Source: Cryptomeria japonica (taxonomy: Eukaryota > Streptophyta > Pinopsida > Cupressales > Cupressaceae). Taken from it: DNA of 64,000 bases. Position numbers and translations under genes: made by a program. Location: the NCBI RefSeq assembly GCF_030272615.1, contig NC_081414.1:816146396-816210395 (forward strand). The letters are read 5' to 3'. The notes beneath the pieces are model-generated. The model was not told the origin of the DNA, did no database searches, and saw only the letters and a program-made list of their open reading frames with translations. Shown piece after piece: positions 1 through 11,725 of the stretch (the stretch's first letter is position 1; every line of letters begins with the position of its first letter).

Positions 1-942
1 TATTTTTGGCCTAAACAATTCCAATCCCTTCCTCCGTGAAGTGATCATATTTTCAAATCTTATCAAAAGTGGAAAACAGATATGATCCTATCTCTAAGTG
101 AACCTAGAACACCCAAACTTGATATTCCTATCATTCTTGAGAAGGAAGTTCTTCCTTTGAAAGATAAAACTAATGTCTTTCCTCAAGAAGATTCCCAACC
201 CATTCCTATGGATGTGACTATGTCTATGTCTGATAAACTTTCTAAAATTAGACCTATACCTCCTCGTCATGATGGACTTGGTCTCCTTCCTAAACCAAAT
301 ATTCCTCCTTTATATGGAGTAGTTCCTCCTCCTTCCTCTTATGGAGAGAAGAGACCTTCCTCTTCTCCTATTATCCAGCCTAAGAGACCACAACCTAAAC
401 ACCCAAGTGATAAGGATGAGAACATTCCTCCTCCTCAATCTTCTCCACGTCCTACTAAGACTAGATGAAACCATTCCGCACGTGAATGCCGACGAAAGCG
501 TCATCTTAGAGCTCAGGCAGCTGCTTCTCAAACTTTGCAATCCCCAAAAACACCTTCAACAAGCATTATTCCATTTTCTCCAAGATCTCCTAAACATAAG
601 ATGCATGATGGTCTTGATCCTGTGCAAGTTAAAGATCCTATTTTTATAAATTTTGATGATGATATAGATGAAAATGTTATTCATGATGAAAATGTTACTT
701 CTCTTGCTTCTGATAGTGAATATGAATATGTTGATGTTGATAACCATTTATCCAACGAATTTTCTAAAGCACTTATCCTAGCTCCTAGACAAGAACGACG
801 TGGCTTGGAACATGAACATAGCCCTTATTTGGATCTTGTGATAGCTCCATCTGTTGTGTTGGATGTTCCTCCTCTAGCGTGTTCCCTACCTTCCCGAAAC
901 ATTGATCAGCAAGATCGGGGGATAGATGACATGCTAGACTAG
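1..942 (+). pseudogene. Gypsy-type element, last ORF before the 3' LTR (partial)
   Basis: One reading frame runs from the window edge to the stop after position 942 and is broken only by TGA codons near 37 and 466-468. Each of those could be a CGA (Arg) codon changed by C-to-T. The protein is rich in Pro and Ser in its first half, with a basic stretch around 470-510. Its second half is acidic (DDDIDENVIHDENV near 655-690). I recognise no domain. The frame ends about 740 bases before a polypurine tract and LTR, so it is probably the last ORF of an LTR retrotransposon that begins before the window. It may be an extra ORF downstream of pol, but the family is not identified. Confidence 0.5.
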
Positions 943-1666
943 TTTCATTAGCATAGCAGACTCTCTCCTCCTCTCTTTTGTTACTTCTTCTATGTGTTAT
1001 TCTCATTCTTCTATTTGTTGTCCTTAGTGTTGTCTACTTGAGGACAATGCAAAGCATTGAGATCTCTTTTGGTCTCTCTCATGTTGACTCAAAAGACACA
1101 TGTGTTCCCTTCTTCTAGGTGACCTTCCTTGATTGGGGAATGAAGAACAATTATGCATACATACATATGATATACATGACTTATCATACAACATACTGAC
1201 CCCAAGGAAAGCGAAGTCACCTCGTGCTTTGTGTTTTGTGTCTATTATCCTTGGGTTTATCTCACACTTGGGGGCTAAATCCTTGTGATAACGTGCTCCT
1301 TTCTCATTTCTTATGTGTATCACTACCTTAAAGAAATCACCGCTGTTGAGATGTGTGCGATCGCTTTAACGTAGGGGGGCATACACCCCATCTATCCCTT
1401 CAGGATACTTGAAAATTTCTTGGTGAACTTAGCTTTGCCTTGAAAATTTTTGGTATTTTTCTTACATGACTCATAGTGAGGGAACCTTACTACTGACAGT
1501 CATGGTTCTCCCTCGTGATCTTCCCTTTTACTTTATCAATCGAAGTCGTAAGATCCTTAGTCCACTGGGGGCTTGGTGTATCTTGCCTCCTTGACGTGGT
1601 GAAAGTCTTTCAATGTTGTTTCCTTGTACTTTACCGGAAGTATGAGCGTACACTTATACTCCCGCT
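943..1666 (+). other. Non-coding 3' region of the gypsy-type element
   Basis: No supported ORF. This pyrimidine-rich sequence lies between the last ORF and the polypurine tract and has the position of a 3' untranslated region of the retroelement. Confidence 0.4.
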
Positions 1667-1681
1667 AAAGTGGGGGCTAAA
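1667..1681 (+). other. Polypurine tract of the gypsy-type element
   Basis: The purine-rich AAAGTGGGGGCTAAA sits directly before TGTAGCG, the start of the LTR. This is the usual priming site for plus-strand DNA synthesis and fixes the element as plus-strand. Confidence 0.6.
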
Positions 1682-2869
1682 TGTAGCGTCCTAAAATTGT
1701 GACACTTGCAATTTCGACTGCATTTGGTCTTCACGATGGCGACGCAACACTGAACCTGAATGGAGACCCCGAAACTTGTTCATGACATCAAAAACTGCAT
1801 TTTTCAGCACCCTGGCCTGATCCTCCTTGCACCCTGCTGTCCCTGGAGGTGGGACCATGGCGTCCAGTGCCCTAGTCCCTGGCCCTATTTTGGGCCCGGT
1901 CTCTTATGGGGCTTCGGGTCTTTTAGTTTGCAAATTGGAAAATATTGTTTCCTGGTCGGCCTAAGGTCGGAAAAATTAGTTTATCAACCCTAATTGGCAA
2001 GTATATAAACTACATTTCCTCTCCCATTTTGGTAGATGAAAAAAAGGCGGAAGTGATATTCAAACATTCAAGCATTCAAGCATTCAAGCATTCCTTCAAG
2101 CAATTGATCATTCTAAGTCTCCATTCAAGGCTAAGTATTGCATTCAAGACAAGGATTCAACCATTGAAGAGGAGATCACATACAACATACAACATACAGG
2201 AACATTTACACCTTCGCATGTAAGAATACAAACATTCTTACAACAAGGTATTGGTACTTTATTACATTACAATCATTTACATTTACAGCATTTCTCATTT
2301 CTTGGTTAATTCCAAAACCGGGGTTTGACCTAAGGGCAAACCCCTAATCCCTAACCCCCCAATCATCTTCACTTTTCTGTGTGTAGGTTGGAGGTACGCA
2401 GCTGTAATTGAAGATCTGGAATCCTTGTGCAGAGACGAACAGATCCCCCTTTGTTTCGCGGATTTTTCGGAGGACCGTGTGCACGTCGGGCACCATCGTC
2501 CTGTCAACTTTCGCTCAAATTTGCAGGACAGCACCATCTCGACATTTTACTGCTAATTCCAGGTCCGCAGCTTCATCCTATATTCCTATCTCTGTTTATA
2601 AGTGAATCTTTCTCACTTTTCATGCATTCCTAGCTTAATCCTTCTATCTACATTCTTTACAAAAGAGGGTAGCCTTGCTGTCTTAACCCTTGAAACTCAT
2701 TTAGAATCCAATCTTACATTGTGTGGGATTGGATCTTGTGGGTTTCAACCCCTCTTTTGAATGTGAAGTCTCCCCTAAGTGAAAACCGTCAACCCTAGTG
2801 ACCTCCTTCCCCTCTCCTCGGAGTGGTGGGGGGAACACTTAGGGTTTGATCGCGATTTTCCGCTTTACA
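1682..2869 (+). repeat. 3' LTR of a Ty3/gypsy-type element
   Basis: This 1188-bp segment begins TGTAGCG after the polypurine tract and ends in CGCTTTACA, giving the TG...CA ends expected of an LTR. A TATA-like TATATAAAC lies near 2001. The base right after the LTR (2870) is the interior of a different, copia-type LTR, so this element inserted into an older LTR. The matching 5' LTR is outside the window and the target duplication cannot be checked. Family assignment is tentative because pol is not visible. Confidence 0.6.
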
Positions 2870-3046
2870 CTCACATATCCATGTGACCTTTCCTTTAGAA
2901 GCAGGCTCATCTATATTGTATACAATTTTAATGATCCAGCTGATCAATATTTGCATCTTGATTAGAATACAATTTATTCTTATCAATATTTTGTTCTCTC
3001 TTATTTGTGCTATCAATTGGACTCTAGATCTTGGCAAATTCTCACA
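2870..3046 (+). repeat. 3' part of a copia-type LTR
   Basis: The segment matches the last ~175 bases of the solo LTR at 52427-52931, including the AGCAGGCTCATCTA.ATTGTAT and GATCTTGGCAAA.TCTCACA blocks. It starts where the gypsy-type LTR ends and stops at a terminal CACA, where LINE coding sequence resumes. It is the downstream half of an LTR split by the gypsy insertion. Confidence 0.7.
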
Positions 3047-4190
3047 AGTACAATTCTTCCACCAAGTAGCAGCATCCCTATGATGTGGAATAGAACAGTC
3101 TACAGCATGATGACCTATTGAATAGAATTTTTGATAGTGAAAGGGGAGGCCTTCATAATCCAATGGTTGCGTCCATGGCCTATCACCAACCATAAGAACC
3201 ACATTCCTCGAGAGAGATGAAGAGATGTCAATGTCGATTAAAATGCAGGAAAAAGTATAGTGCCTCATAGAAGACATGACATCATTCACTTTAAAAAATT
3301 GGCCAATAGAGTTGCCAACGGCCTCATAGCAGGATTGTTCCCAAAAATGGAGAGGAAGATTAGGAAGGCGAACCCATACTGGACGCACATTAAGTGGTTC
3401 AGTAAGAGGGTTAAAATAAGTTATCTTGGGATTGACCGAAAGAGAGTGATCTCCCCAAGCCCACAGCTTACCCAACACCAAATCTCTATCTGAGAAAAAA
3501 GTAAAGGAAGCAATGAAAAAAACTTTAGCACAAGGAAAAAGCTCAATGCTAAACCAGAGGATTCCAAGAATCACTCACCCAATGATGGAGATCTGTAAGA
3601 GAAGGATAGAACCCAACAAATTTGCAAACCAATGCACACCATTGATAGAGATCAATAATCTCTACAACATCATGACCGCAAACCACCATAGGGGAGAATT
3701 TGGCATAGGGAAGAGGACAAATCCCCTTGAGAGGATGAGTAGTAGATTTGGCCACACGAGCAAAACTTCGTCCACCAATGAAAGAGGGAGGTCGGGGAGG
3801 AATCAGGGCAACACCAAAAGCATTCGCACCCCCAACAACAACACTAGTGGAACGACCCCCCATACCAGCAACAGTGACACCATCCGAAGAAAAAACAGAT
3901 GCCACTACACCGGGAAGGGCATCCAGGGAGGGGGAGGGCACGATCCATCCAAAACGACATTGTCGGCGAGCACAAAGGCACAAGGATTAGCATAGGCATC
4001 ACAACCAACAACACAACCCGTAGTGTGTGGGGCACACAAGCCACCCACACCACCAGGCATGTCAGGGAGGACAAAACCACCCATTGTGGGAGAGCCATTG
4101 CAGAAGCTTTTTTCAAAATTATCATTCGAGAAGGAGAAGCAGCAAGAGCCATTGAGAGAGCAACTAACTTTGGAACACCCGAAAATCAAT
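3047..4190 (-). pseudogene. LINE ORF1 (DUF4283 and zinc-knuckle type), broken
   Basis: Read on the minus strand, two frames joined by a frameshift near 3550 give a DUF4283-like protein. Visible blocks are FVGFYPSLTDLHHWV, then LFPCAKVFFIASF, NPLTEPLNVRPVWVRLP, LHFWEQSCYEAVGNSIG and DRPWTQPLDYEGLPFHYQKF, followed by a knuckle-like GHHAVDCS. This order is typical of plant LINE ORF1 proteins, which bind the element's RNA. The N-terminal part (above ~3750) is Gly/Pro-rich. The frame is cut at 3046 by a copia-type LTR, and the endonuclease/RT ORF that should follow is absent here. Confidence 0.75.
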
Positions 4191-5046
4191 TCTTAAAAAT
4201 GTTAAGTAAATAAACACTGTATAATAAAAGAAAACTCTTAAAGACTGACGGTTAACAGATTTGCCCTTTCTTTAATTTATATATATTACAATATTCACTC
4301 GTGCACACCCCTTATGAAAGGAAAGCAAATGAACCAACAGTTGGGTGAACTGAATTGAGGTTCATCCTCTGCATTAGAGGGCAACTTCTCATGAGATTGG
4401 CAATGAATTTCTATGCAGTTAATTTAGAAATGAATACACCTTTCACCAGAAAGCGAGAAAGGTTTTCTCATTCATTTATCAACACAAAAGAATGCTACAA
4501 AAGATCTATTTATAAGTGTAAAGCTCCCAGACTTTTACTTCCGCATATATTCACTCAATAAACTCAAAGTAGTGTAAATGTTGATCAATTCTCGCTCATG
4601 CCTCACAGGACAAGGGGGATCAGTTTCGTTTAAACAACAATGAAATTTCTTGTAAACAACGAAAATCAATTTATTCACAAACACAAAAAGATCTGGTAAT
4701 GAAATGACATATTTTGCACATTAGCATACATCCCAATAGAGATCGCTAATCCTTCAAACACATAGATTTTAAGATTGCATCAAAATAGCATTTCATTCAA
4801 GTGCCAAAAATATCAGTTCTGAGAAATTCAAGGAAAAACAAATTTGTTCCTCCAAATCAATTTTTTTCAGACCATAACAAAGCTTGCTTTTTTTACATAT
4901 ATAGCCTCCAGGCCAATAGTTTGTTTGAAAATAACCCTAAACCTTTTAACTCTAACCTAGAGTCAAAAAGAAACCGACTCTTTTGAATTCTATGAAACTA
5001 AATAAACAAAGGCCACAGATAGGATGACAGCTCATCTGTTAGTCGA
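4191..5046 (-). other. Possible LTR of the split retroelement (no gene)
   Basis: No ORF is supported. On the minus strand, just after the stop of the 5047-7279 ORF, there is a TATA-like TATATATGTAAAA near 4900 and LTR-like AT-rich sequence. This would be the place for a 3' LTR of the same element. No TG...CA pair could be fixed. Confidence 0.25.
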
Positions 5047-6437
5047 TCATGACTCCATCGTGGAAGAAGTGGTCGTTGATTTGTCCTGCTTTTCCATGGC
5101 ACCACACACATTATGCCACTCCAGATGCCCAATTGAGAAATTCAAGATAATCTGAAAGTATGGGAGTCCAATGTGTAGGATGCGCTGCTTCCACACTTCC
5201 TTGTCCATGTTCACCTGCATAACCTTTGCTTTATGTGCCTCCAAGTGATCAAAGCAAACTGTCAGCATCGACTCTATCCTCGCCACTTTTGAAAAGTCAT
5301 CGATGGTTAGATATTTCGTGTCTTTTACAAGTTGCACTCTTTCTTTGAAGATCTTAGCCATATCTACAGCAGCCTCAATTGTCTTCCCATCCTCCTTCAT
5401 GAGTCGTATATCAATGCACTTTATATCCTTCTGCATTGTATCAATCAGATCCTTCAACCCTTTAAGTAATTTAGCAGATTCCTCATGGCCTTGCCTAATA
5501 ATCGAATTTCTCTATTCGACATTCTTTCTTGACACATAAAGCCCATTATCATCCAGATTTTCCATTGGTTTCTCAATTAGGAATTTCATCACACCAAACT
5601 TTTGCACATCATTCATTTGGGCCAAGACTGCCACCCATTTGGTTCTTTCCTTCTCCCATGCAATAGTTTCTAGCTCTAGTTCTTTGCTCACAGTTGTGGC
5701 ATCTTCATATACTTTAACCAAGTTGATAATGTAGTCTTAACCTTGTTGTACAATAGAATCAAGCCATTTATCGAATATTTCAGCTATCATGCGACTCCTC
5801 TAGACTTGATCTAATAGATTCTAGTTCACCGGTGATTTGGGGTCAAAGGACAATGTCATCTAAGACAGTGGCTGAGGGCTTGGATGATGTATGGCGTTAA
5901 TGTATTTTGACATTTGGGTGATAACCTATTTCAACTCCTTCTTGTCTTCCTCATCCTTCTAAGACTTGGATATCATCCTTTTTGTGGAGGATTCCAGGTG
6001 TTTAGCATCTACTGCCCTTGAAGCAACTCCTAAATCAATTTTCTCCACAGTAAAATCATCTTCAATGGCCTTCTCTGAATCTCTGCCTGAGATGGTTTTA
6101 GCTACTTCAGCCACCCAATGACCCGTTGCCTCGTCCACTTCTACTATTGCCTGCGTTTTGAGCTTCTTTGGTTTAGATACTTTCCCGAGGCACTTGCTCA
6201 CCATATCCTCCATGGGAATTGTAATAGGGACAACATTACGTTTCTTCCCAATTGAAGCTACTAGCCATCGAGGAGTGCTGAAAATTTCTTTAGACAGTGG
6301 AGGTGTCTAAGCATCCGGGGAGTCAATAATAGTCGAAGTGCTCATTGGGTTTGGACCTTCTTCAGGTTCCTTACCTACGTCTGTAACCTATAATGGAGGG
6401 TTACTCAATACTTGTTGATCCATTGTCACTTCAGTTT

Positions 6438-6470
6438 CTTCACCTGGATCTTTCTTCACCTGGATCTAAG
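6438..6470 (-). repeat. 16-bp tandem duplication causing a frameshift
   Basis: The unit TTTCTTCACCTGGATC occurs twice in tandem. Sixteen bases is not a multiple of three, so the ORF changes frame here and meets a stop at once; with one unit the frame runs on. Confidence 0.8.
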
Positions 6471-7276
6471 TCCACATCAATTTGATTCACCATTGGTTCT
6501 TTGTTCTTCTTTTTGCTCCTCGAGCGAGTAACTCGAACTGCTAAAGAATTCAGTGGAGACCTCTTTGATCTTCTAGGTTGAACCTCTTCAATAATTGGCC
6601 TTGTGCCACCTACAATATCAACAATCTTGTTAGAGGAGGAAGTAGGAATTTGAGTTGTTGCGCATGGACCAACTGTTAATTCATGAGGAGGCATGTTTGA
6701 ATCCTTTCTGAACTTTTGATCCCTTAGCCATTTTTTTGTTCTTATTATGACGTTGAAGGACTTGGCTTTAATTCTTTCTTCCTCTCTTTTATCCCAGTCA
6801 ATTTCAAGAATTGGCTGCCCTTGAACCTTTTCGTTGAATTCAGGATCCAAGACACCTTCCCCTTCCTCTTCTTGTACACTTGATACATTAATGGGAAATT
6901 TCATGGTAATAACCTATTGTAGGGTGAACCTTGACCATAATCTCCTCCTCACTTCAAACTCATCGCCATAATTTTTCCAGTAATCTTCTAACTGGGGTTC
7001 ATGGAAGAAATGGTCATGCACATTCAAATTTTCTACAGCATATCCCCTGCTGTTAAATTTTAGCCTGGCAATATAAGGTTGCAAATTCATTTTCTTGAAC
7101 TCCAATTCTAAGTTCAAGGCATCAAATACAGATTTACAACTGTAATATCCCAATTCAATAGGAAAAACGACCCCAGATTTGCTCGTTGTCCCTAACCTTT
7201 TGTCAATGCGAGCCAATTGTTGGCTCACTTCAATTATTACATAACTGTCAAAAGCATATTTGGGTAATTTGAATGG

Positions 7277-7279
7277 CTT
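7277..7279. repeat. CACTA target site duplication, left copy (CTT)
   Basis: CTT directly precedes the CACTA terminus. The same three bases follow the other terminus at 25451-25453. Confidence 0.85.
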
Positions 7280-7350
7280 CACTAATACATTTGGGGTCAA
7301 ATTCCGACGGAGGTTTCCGATGGACAAGGAGCATTGTGTGAAAATTTGAT

Positions 7351-7421
7351 TTTTTTTTTTTAAAATGCCCGTGTTCGTCAGAATTATGACGACATCGGGC
7401 ATTTTATTAAAAAAAAAAAAG
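7351..7421. repeat. Left subterminal hairpin of the CACTA element
   Basis: TAAAATGCCCGTGTTCGTCA (7361-7380) pairs with TGACGACATCGGGCATTTTA (7387-7406), with T-run and A-run arms outside. It lies within 150 bases of the left terminus, where CACTA elements usually carry transposase-binding repeats. Confidence 0.7.
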
Positions 7422-7645
7422 ACAACGCATTTTCATTTTGAAAGCAAGCCACGCCTCCCCCCCCCCCCACCGGAGCGATCTCTGCACTGCAAGCAAGGGT
7501 TTTTGGCTGAAGTTTCCACCTCTGGCTTGCTTTTGTCCACCTCTGGCCTCATCTTTGTTTCCTGGTATGTATGTATGGTGGATTCATTGTTATTCTCGTG
7601 CCAATAAAATCTATTAGCTAATCTAAAACAATGACAATCACCTTC

Positions 7646-7917
7646 TTAACTGATTCTAGCTGAAATGTTTGTTGCCTCCCTCAAGCCACTCAAGAATGCA
7701 CCATGCATTGTTGCAGGGTAACGCCTATTGGTGGCCTCTCCTGCAAAAAAAACCCTACCATCTCCCACGCTCTCTGCTAATATATCATAGTCATCATGGC
7801 TAGATGCCCCAACTGCAACATGTGAATAGGAACCGAGACTGAAGGGATCACTACCCCATCTCGTGAACATTGTTTGGAGAGGATCAGGGACTTGCACACC
7901 TCTTGGCCCATAAATAC
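7646..7917 (-). pseudogene. Captured exon of an LSD1-type histone demethylase (FLD/LDL-like)
   Basis: The minus-strand exon encodes about 90 residues of the C-terminal amine-oxidase domain of plant LSD1-like lysine demethylases. It contains VPDPLQTMFTRWGSDPFSLG, SYSHVAVGAS, DDYDILAESVGDGRVFFAGE and ATNRRYPATMHGAFLSG, the FAD-binding end of the domain. It opens after a canonical acceptor (ATATGCAG, 7918 upward) and ends at a stop at 7646-7648, with no internal stop. The retained splice site suggests genomic DNA was captured rather than cDNA. No other exon of the gene was found in the element. It is antisense to the transposase genes, 366 bases inside the left terminus. In plants the full enzymes remove H3K4 methyl groups; this fragment alone cannot. 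Confidence 0.85.
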
Positions 7918-8380
7918 CTGCATATGCCAGCTAATTGGTCAATTCAATCGAACATACATACACAAACATTTAATTTCCAACTTGCTCAATTCAAAACAAC
8001 ACATACCCAATCATTAGTTTACCAAATTCAAAAAACAACACATACCATAATTTGTTTGACCTAACCGCTCATTTCAAACACCTCAGAAAATTGTGAAGTC
8101 TCATAAATTGTGAAGGTAAAAATCAAGAATGGGTATCCCCTATGAAGGATTAATGATCTCTTTGATCATATGAGACGATCTATAATATTATCTAAGATAG
8201 GTCCCTTATATATGGCTGCCACAAATTGAGGATTAAGGAAGAGGATATTTAAAAGATAGATTTTAGGACTTATTATGACTACCATGATTTCACATTAGTG
8301 TCATTTGAGTCAAATAATGCTACAACTTTCATGAATTTATTGAACATTGCACCAAGAGATTGAGGATAGTTTTATAATTC
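7918..8380. other. CACTA interior, no gene seen
   Basis: AT-rich sequence directly upstream (on the minus strand) of the LSD1-type exon. The first part is probably captured intron; the rest is not recognised. Confidence 0.4.
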
Positions 8381-10560
8381 TTAAGGGAGAATAAGATCTT
8401 TGGTAAGCTATTCAAGTGTACTTTCTACAAGTACAAGGTGAATTATCTACACCTTATGATTTTAGTGGGAGGGATTGTAGTTGATCTAGAGAAAATAAAA
8501 GCAATTGTGGGGTTGCCTACACCACATAATGTAAATAAAATCTAGAGCTTCATGGGACTTGCAAGATACTACAATAAGTTTGTATAAGGATTTTCTAAAA
8601 TTGTAGCACCAATCACTTCACTCCACAGAAAGGGAAAATATTTCAGTGGAATGAGAAGTGTGACCAAGCTTTCCAATTTTTGAAGAAACTCATTTCAAAT
8701 CCTATATTGACTGTAGCTAATCCAAATGGGTAATTCATGGTGATAACAAAATGAATTAAGATAAGGAGTAGGAGGAGTGCTAATGAAAAATGGGCAAGTG
8801 GTTGCTTATTAGTCTAGTCCAAGTTGAAATAATATAAGTTAAACTTTGCATCCCATGACCTAGAGTTATTAGCCATAGTTCATGTGCTTTAGATGTGGAG
8901 GCACTATCTTTTGGGTAAGCCTTTTGAATTGAAGATGGATGACCTAGGCCTTAAATATATATTTAGTCAACCCAATCTCAATGCTCACAAAAATAGATGG
9001 ATATAGTTTCTTATTGAATATAAATTTGGGATTGAATACATTAAGGAGATGAAACATAGATAAATAGATTCTCTTAGTAGAAGAAGGCATCTAGCAGCCA
9101 TGATTACTACAAGGTCTAATTTGAAAAAGTGGCTCATAATCTTCAAAGAGATTATTCCATGATGGAGAAAGATGTAGAGAAAAACCCCTTGGACCATCGA
9201 TTTAATAGATATTTATTTAAGTTGGATGGATTATTAAGATACCAAGGGAGAATGTACATTCTAAACTTAGGGATTCGAGGAAGTTGATCTTAGAGGAGAT
9301 CCACAACACACCATGGTAGAAAAATTGAGATCTTTATATTTTTAGCCAAGACTCGAGAAGGATGAGATTGAATTTGTAGCTTGATGATTGGAGTGCAAAC
9401 ATGATTACTACAAGGAGATGAAACATAGAAAAATAGATGCCCTTAGTAGAAGGCATCTAGCAGCCATTATTATTAAAAGGTCTAATTTGAGAAATTGGTT
9501 CATAATCTTCAAAGATATTATTCCATAATGGAGAAAGATGTAGAGAAAAACCCCTTGCACCATCGATTCAATAGATATTTGTTTTAGTTAGATGGATTAT
9601 TAAGATACCAAGGGAGAATGTACATTCTAAACTTAGGGATTTGAGGAGGTTGATGTTAGAGGAGATCCACAGCACAACTTATTCAAGGTGCCTAGGACTA
9701 GCCAAGATGGTAAGAAAATTGAGATCTTTATATTTTTAGCCAAGAATCAAGAAGGATGAGATTGAATTTGTAGCTTGATGATTGGAGTGCAAACAAGCCA
9801 AGACTAAGCATATACACCTAGTAGGGTTTGTATACTCACATGACATACTTAAATATAAATGACAAGTTATTAGCATGGATTTTATTTAAGGGTTGCCGAT
9901 ATAAAAGAATAAACATGATGTCATTTGGGTAGTTGTGGATAAGTTGACCAAGGTAGCATACTTCACCCAAAGGATTTTTCAGGATGGATTGTTTACGTTA
10001 GCTAAGAAGTTTATCTGAGAGATATTTCATTTGAATTGAGTACTTGAGATGATCATATCAAAATGAGATACTCATATAATTTCTAAATTTTGGAAAATAT
10101 TGAATGAAATATTTGGGATAATATTGAATTTTAGTTTGACATACTACCCATAGACAAATTGACAAACAAAGATAGTGAAGCAAGTAGTCGAAGACCTCCT
10201 TAGGATGTATTCCATGGATTAATAGTCTACGTTGGAAGAGTATCTTCCATTGGAAGAGTTTGCATATAATAACTCCTATCATGCATCTTTGGGTATGACA
10301 CCATTTAAATATCTTTATGGATGAAAGTATTGTACACATATTGTTTGGGGTATCTAGTTGAAGACAAGATTGGAATTGGTTCAAATATTCTTAGGAGATA
10401 CATGATGAAATGAGATTAACCAAGGGGTGGTTAAAGGAGGTAGAAAACATATAGAAGAGCTATGCACGTAAGAATGGGACTTTCAAAACAAAGTCTTTTT
10501 GAGGGTTAAACCTCATAAGAGTTCTATATCATTGGGAAAATTAGCCAAACTAGTACCTAG
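8380..10560 (+). pseudogene. Ty3/gypsy pol fossil (RT, RNase H, integrase)
   Basis: Conceptual translation with many stops gives a gypsy reverse-transcriptase tail (VDLEKIKAIVGLPTPHNV, SFMGLARYYNKFV, KIVAPITSL near 8470-8620). Integrase follows (DVIWVVVDKLTKVAYFTQ near 9920-9970, [42 protein letters not shown] near 10080-10310). Most breaks are TAG or TGA codons where relatives have Gln, Arg or Trp. No LTR was delimited. The fossil lies inside the CACTA in the same orientation and is far more decayed than the transposase gene. Confidence 0.75.
9044..9790. repeat. ~369-bp direct tandem duplication within the gypsy fossil
   Basis: The block beginning AGGAGATGAAACATAGA at 9044 recurs at 9413 and is followed by the same ~360 bases (GGCATCTAGCAGCCAT..., GAGAAAGATGTAGAGAAAAA...). 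It duplicates the spacer between the RNase H and integrase parts. Confidence 0.75.
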
Positions 10561-11725
10561 AATTGTAGGTCTATTTGATGTGTCAGAAGTAATAACTGTG
10601 GTTACATATATACTTTATCTACTATGGTCTATTTGATGTGTCAGAAGTAATAAGTGTGGTTACATATATACATCTACACACATCCTATTCTAAACTGACC
10701 AAAAAAGTAGAAATCTCATGATGATAGAAATACGTTACAGTAACCATAGATATTCATGTAGACATGCTAGAAACGCATCATGTTAATGTTTGTAGCTTTA
10801 GTCGAATGATCATTTAGAATACTAGTGAGTCACTGTTTTGGAGTTGATTTCCATTCACTTGCTTACTCTCCACCATACATTGGAGTTTGTAAAGCTTTAA
10901 ACCTCCTTCTATTTGTTTGCAAACAAGATCAAGGAGTGGTTTTTGACCCTGCCCATGGGTTTTGAGGTTGCCAAGATCAATTAATGATCTTTTAGGCAAA
11001 GTAGTAATGCCCAGCTGGCTGTCACAATCAATTATGACTGATTTTTACACTTTTGTTGAAGTTGTTTATGCTATCTTCCTCTTCCAAATAGCAGGTATGA
11101 AGGACAACAAGCATCCAAAGATAGGGCATTAATAAAGAGCACAAATCAGACCTTTGGGAAAGAGTTTAGACAGTGTAAAGTGCAGGTCCAAAGTGAAAAA
11201 CCAATGAAAGGGCAAAAATGCAGTCATAATTAACTTGACAGTGAACAACTTATTGTTTTGTAATTGCCAATGCCTTTTTGTCTAGGGCTAATGTGATTCT
11301 CTTGTGTCTCTAATGATAGACATGTTCTCATGTTCTAGAATGTAATTGGTTTTCATACTAAAGATGTGTTTGTAGAAAGCAAGAAAGGAAAAGTTGTCAA
11401 TGTTGCATACTCCTTATGAGCAACTTTTGTAAACCTTGTTCTCTAACCCTTGGAAGGTGTAAAACTGTCTTTTCATGGCCTAATTAGCTTAGAATACTCA
11501 AAAATGTCTCTCAGAAAGTCTGCAACAGGCAAACTTTTAGTAAGAATTTGCAAACACAATGCTAAAAAATTCACACAATCAGCTACATTAAATACGTTCT
11601 CTATTAAGTTCAATGTTTTAAGATGAAAAAGAAGAGTTAAATGGTTTTGGTTCGATTTGCAATTTTTGTGAAGCTTTTGCATTGAAGTTTCCATAGCTTG
11701 ATTTTTTTGCCTGTGAAGAAAGACC
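10561..11725. other. CACTA interior upstream of TnpD, no clear gene
   Basis: A short direct repeat (TCTATTTGATGTGTCAGAAGT near 10570 and 10627) is visible. A minus-strand frame at 10814-10999 looks codon-like but matches nothing I know. The segment should hold the promoter and leader of the TnpD-like gene starting at 11726. Confidence 0.35.

Larger units (their letters stand above)
5047..7279 (-). pseudogene. Unclassified retroelement protein, C-terminal part split by the CACTA element
   Basis: This is the downstream part of an ORF whose N-terminal part is at 25451-26482. The first segment (7279-6914) continues the upstream frame at the codon and aligns with the 60586-62364 region: PKYAFDSYVIIEVSQQLA against PRYPTDRIVLLEVTRQLA, and PQLEDYWKN.GDEFEVRR against PQVEDFWMN.SDDFEVKR. 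A basic region (RRSKRSPLNS, TRSRSKKKNK near 6530) and coiled-coil-like segments (5047-5720) follow. Several in-frame TAG/TGA/TAA codons and one frameshift at ~6450 make it a pseudogene. Function unknown; it is probably a structural protein of an LTR element without its own polymerase. Confidence 0.65.

Noticed and set aside
2408-2633. Two overlapping Arg/Ser-rich frames in the gypsy-type LTR
   Set aside because: They lie inside the LTR R/U5 region and match no protein pattern.
7280-7402. N-terminal extension of the 6914-7402 frame
   Set aside because: These codons are CACTA terminal sequence; the host frame starts again only at 7279.
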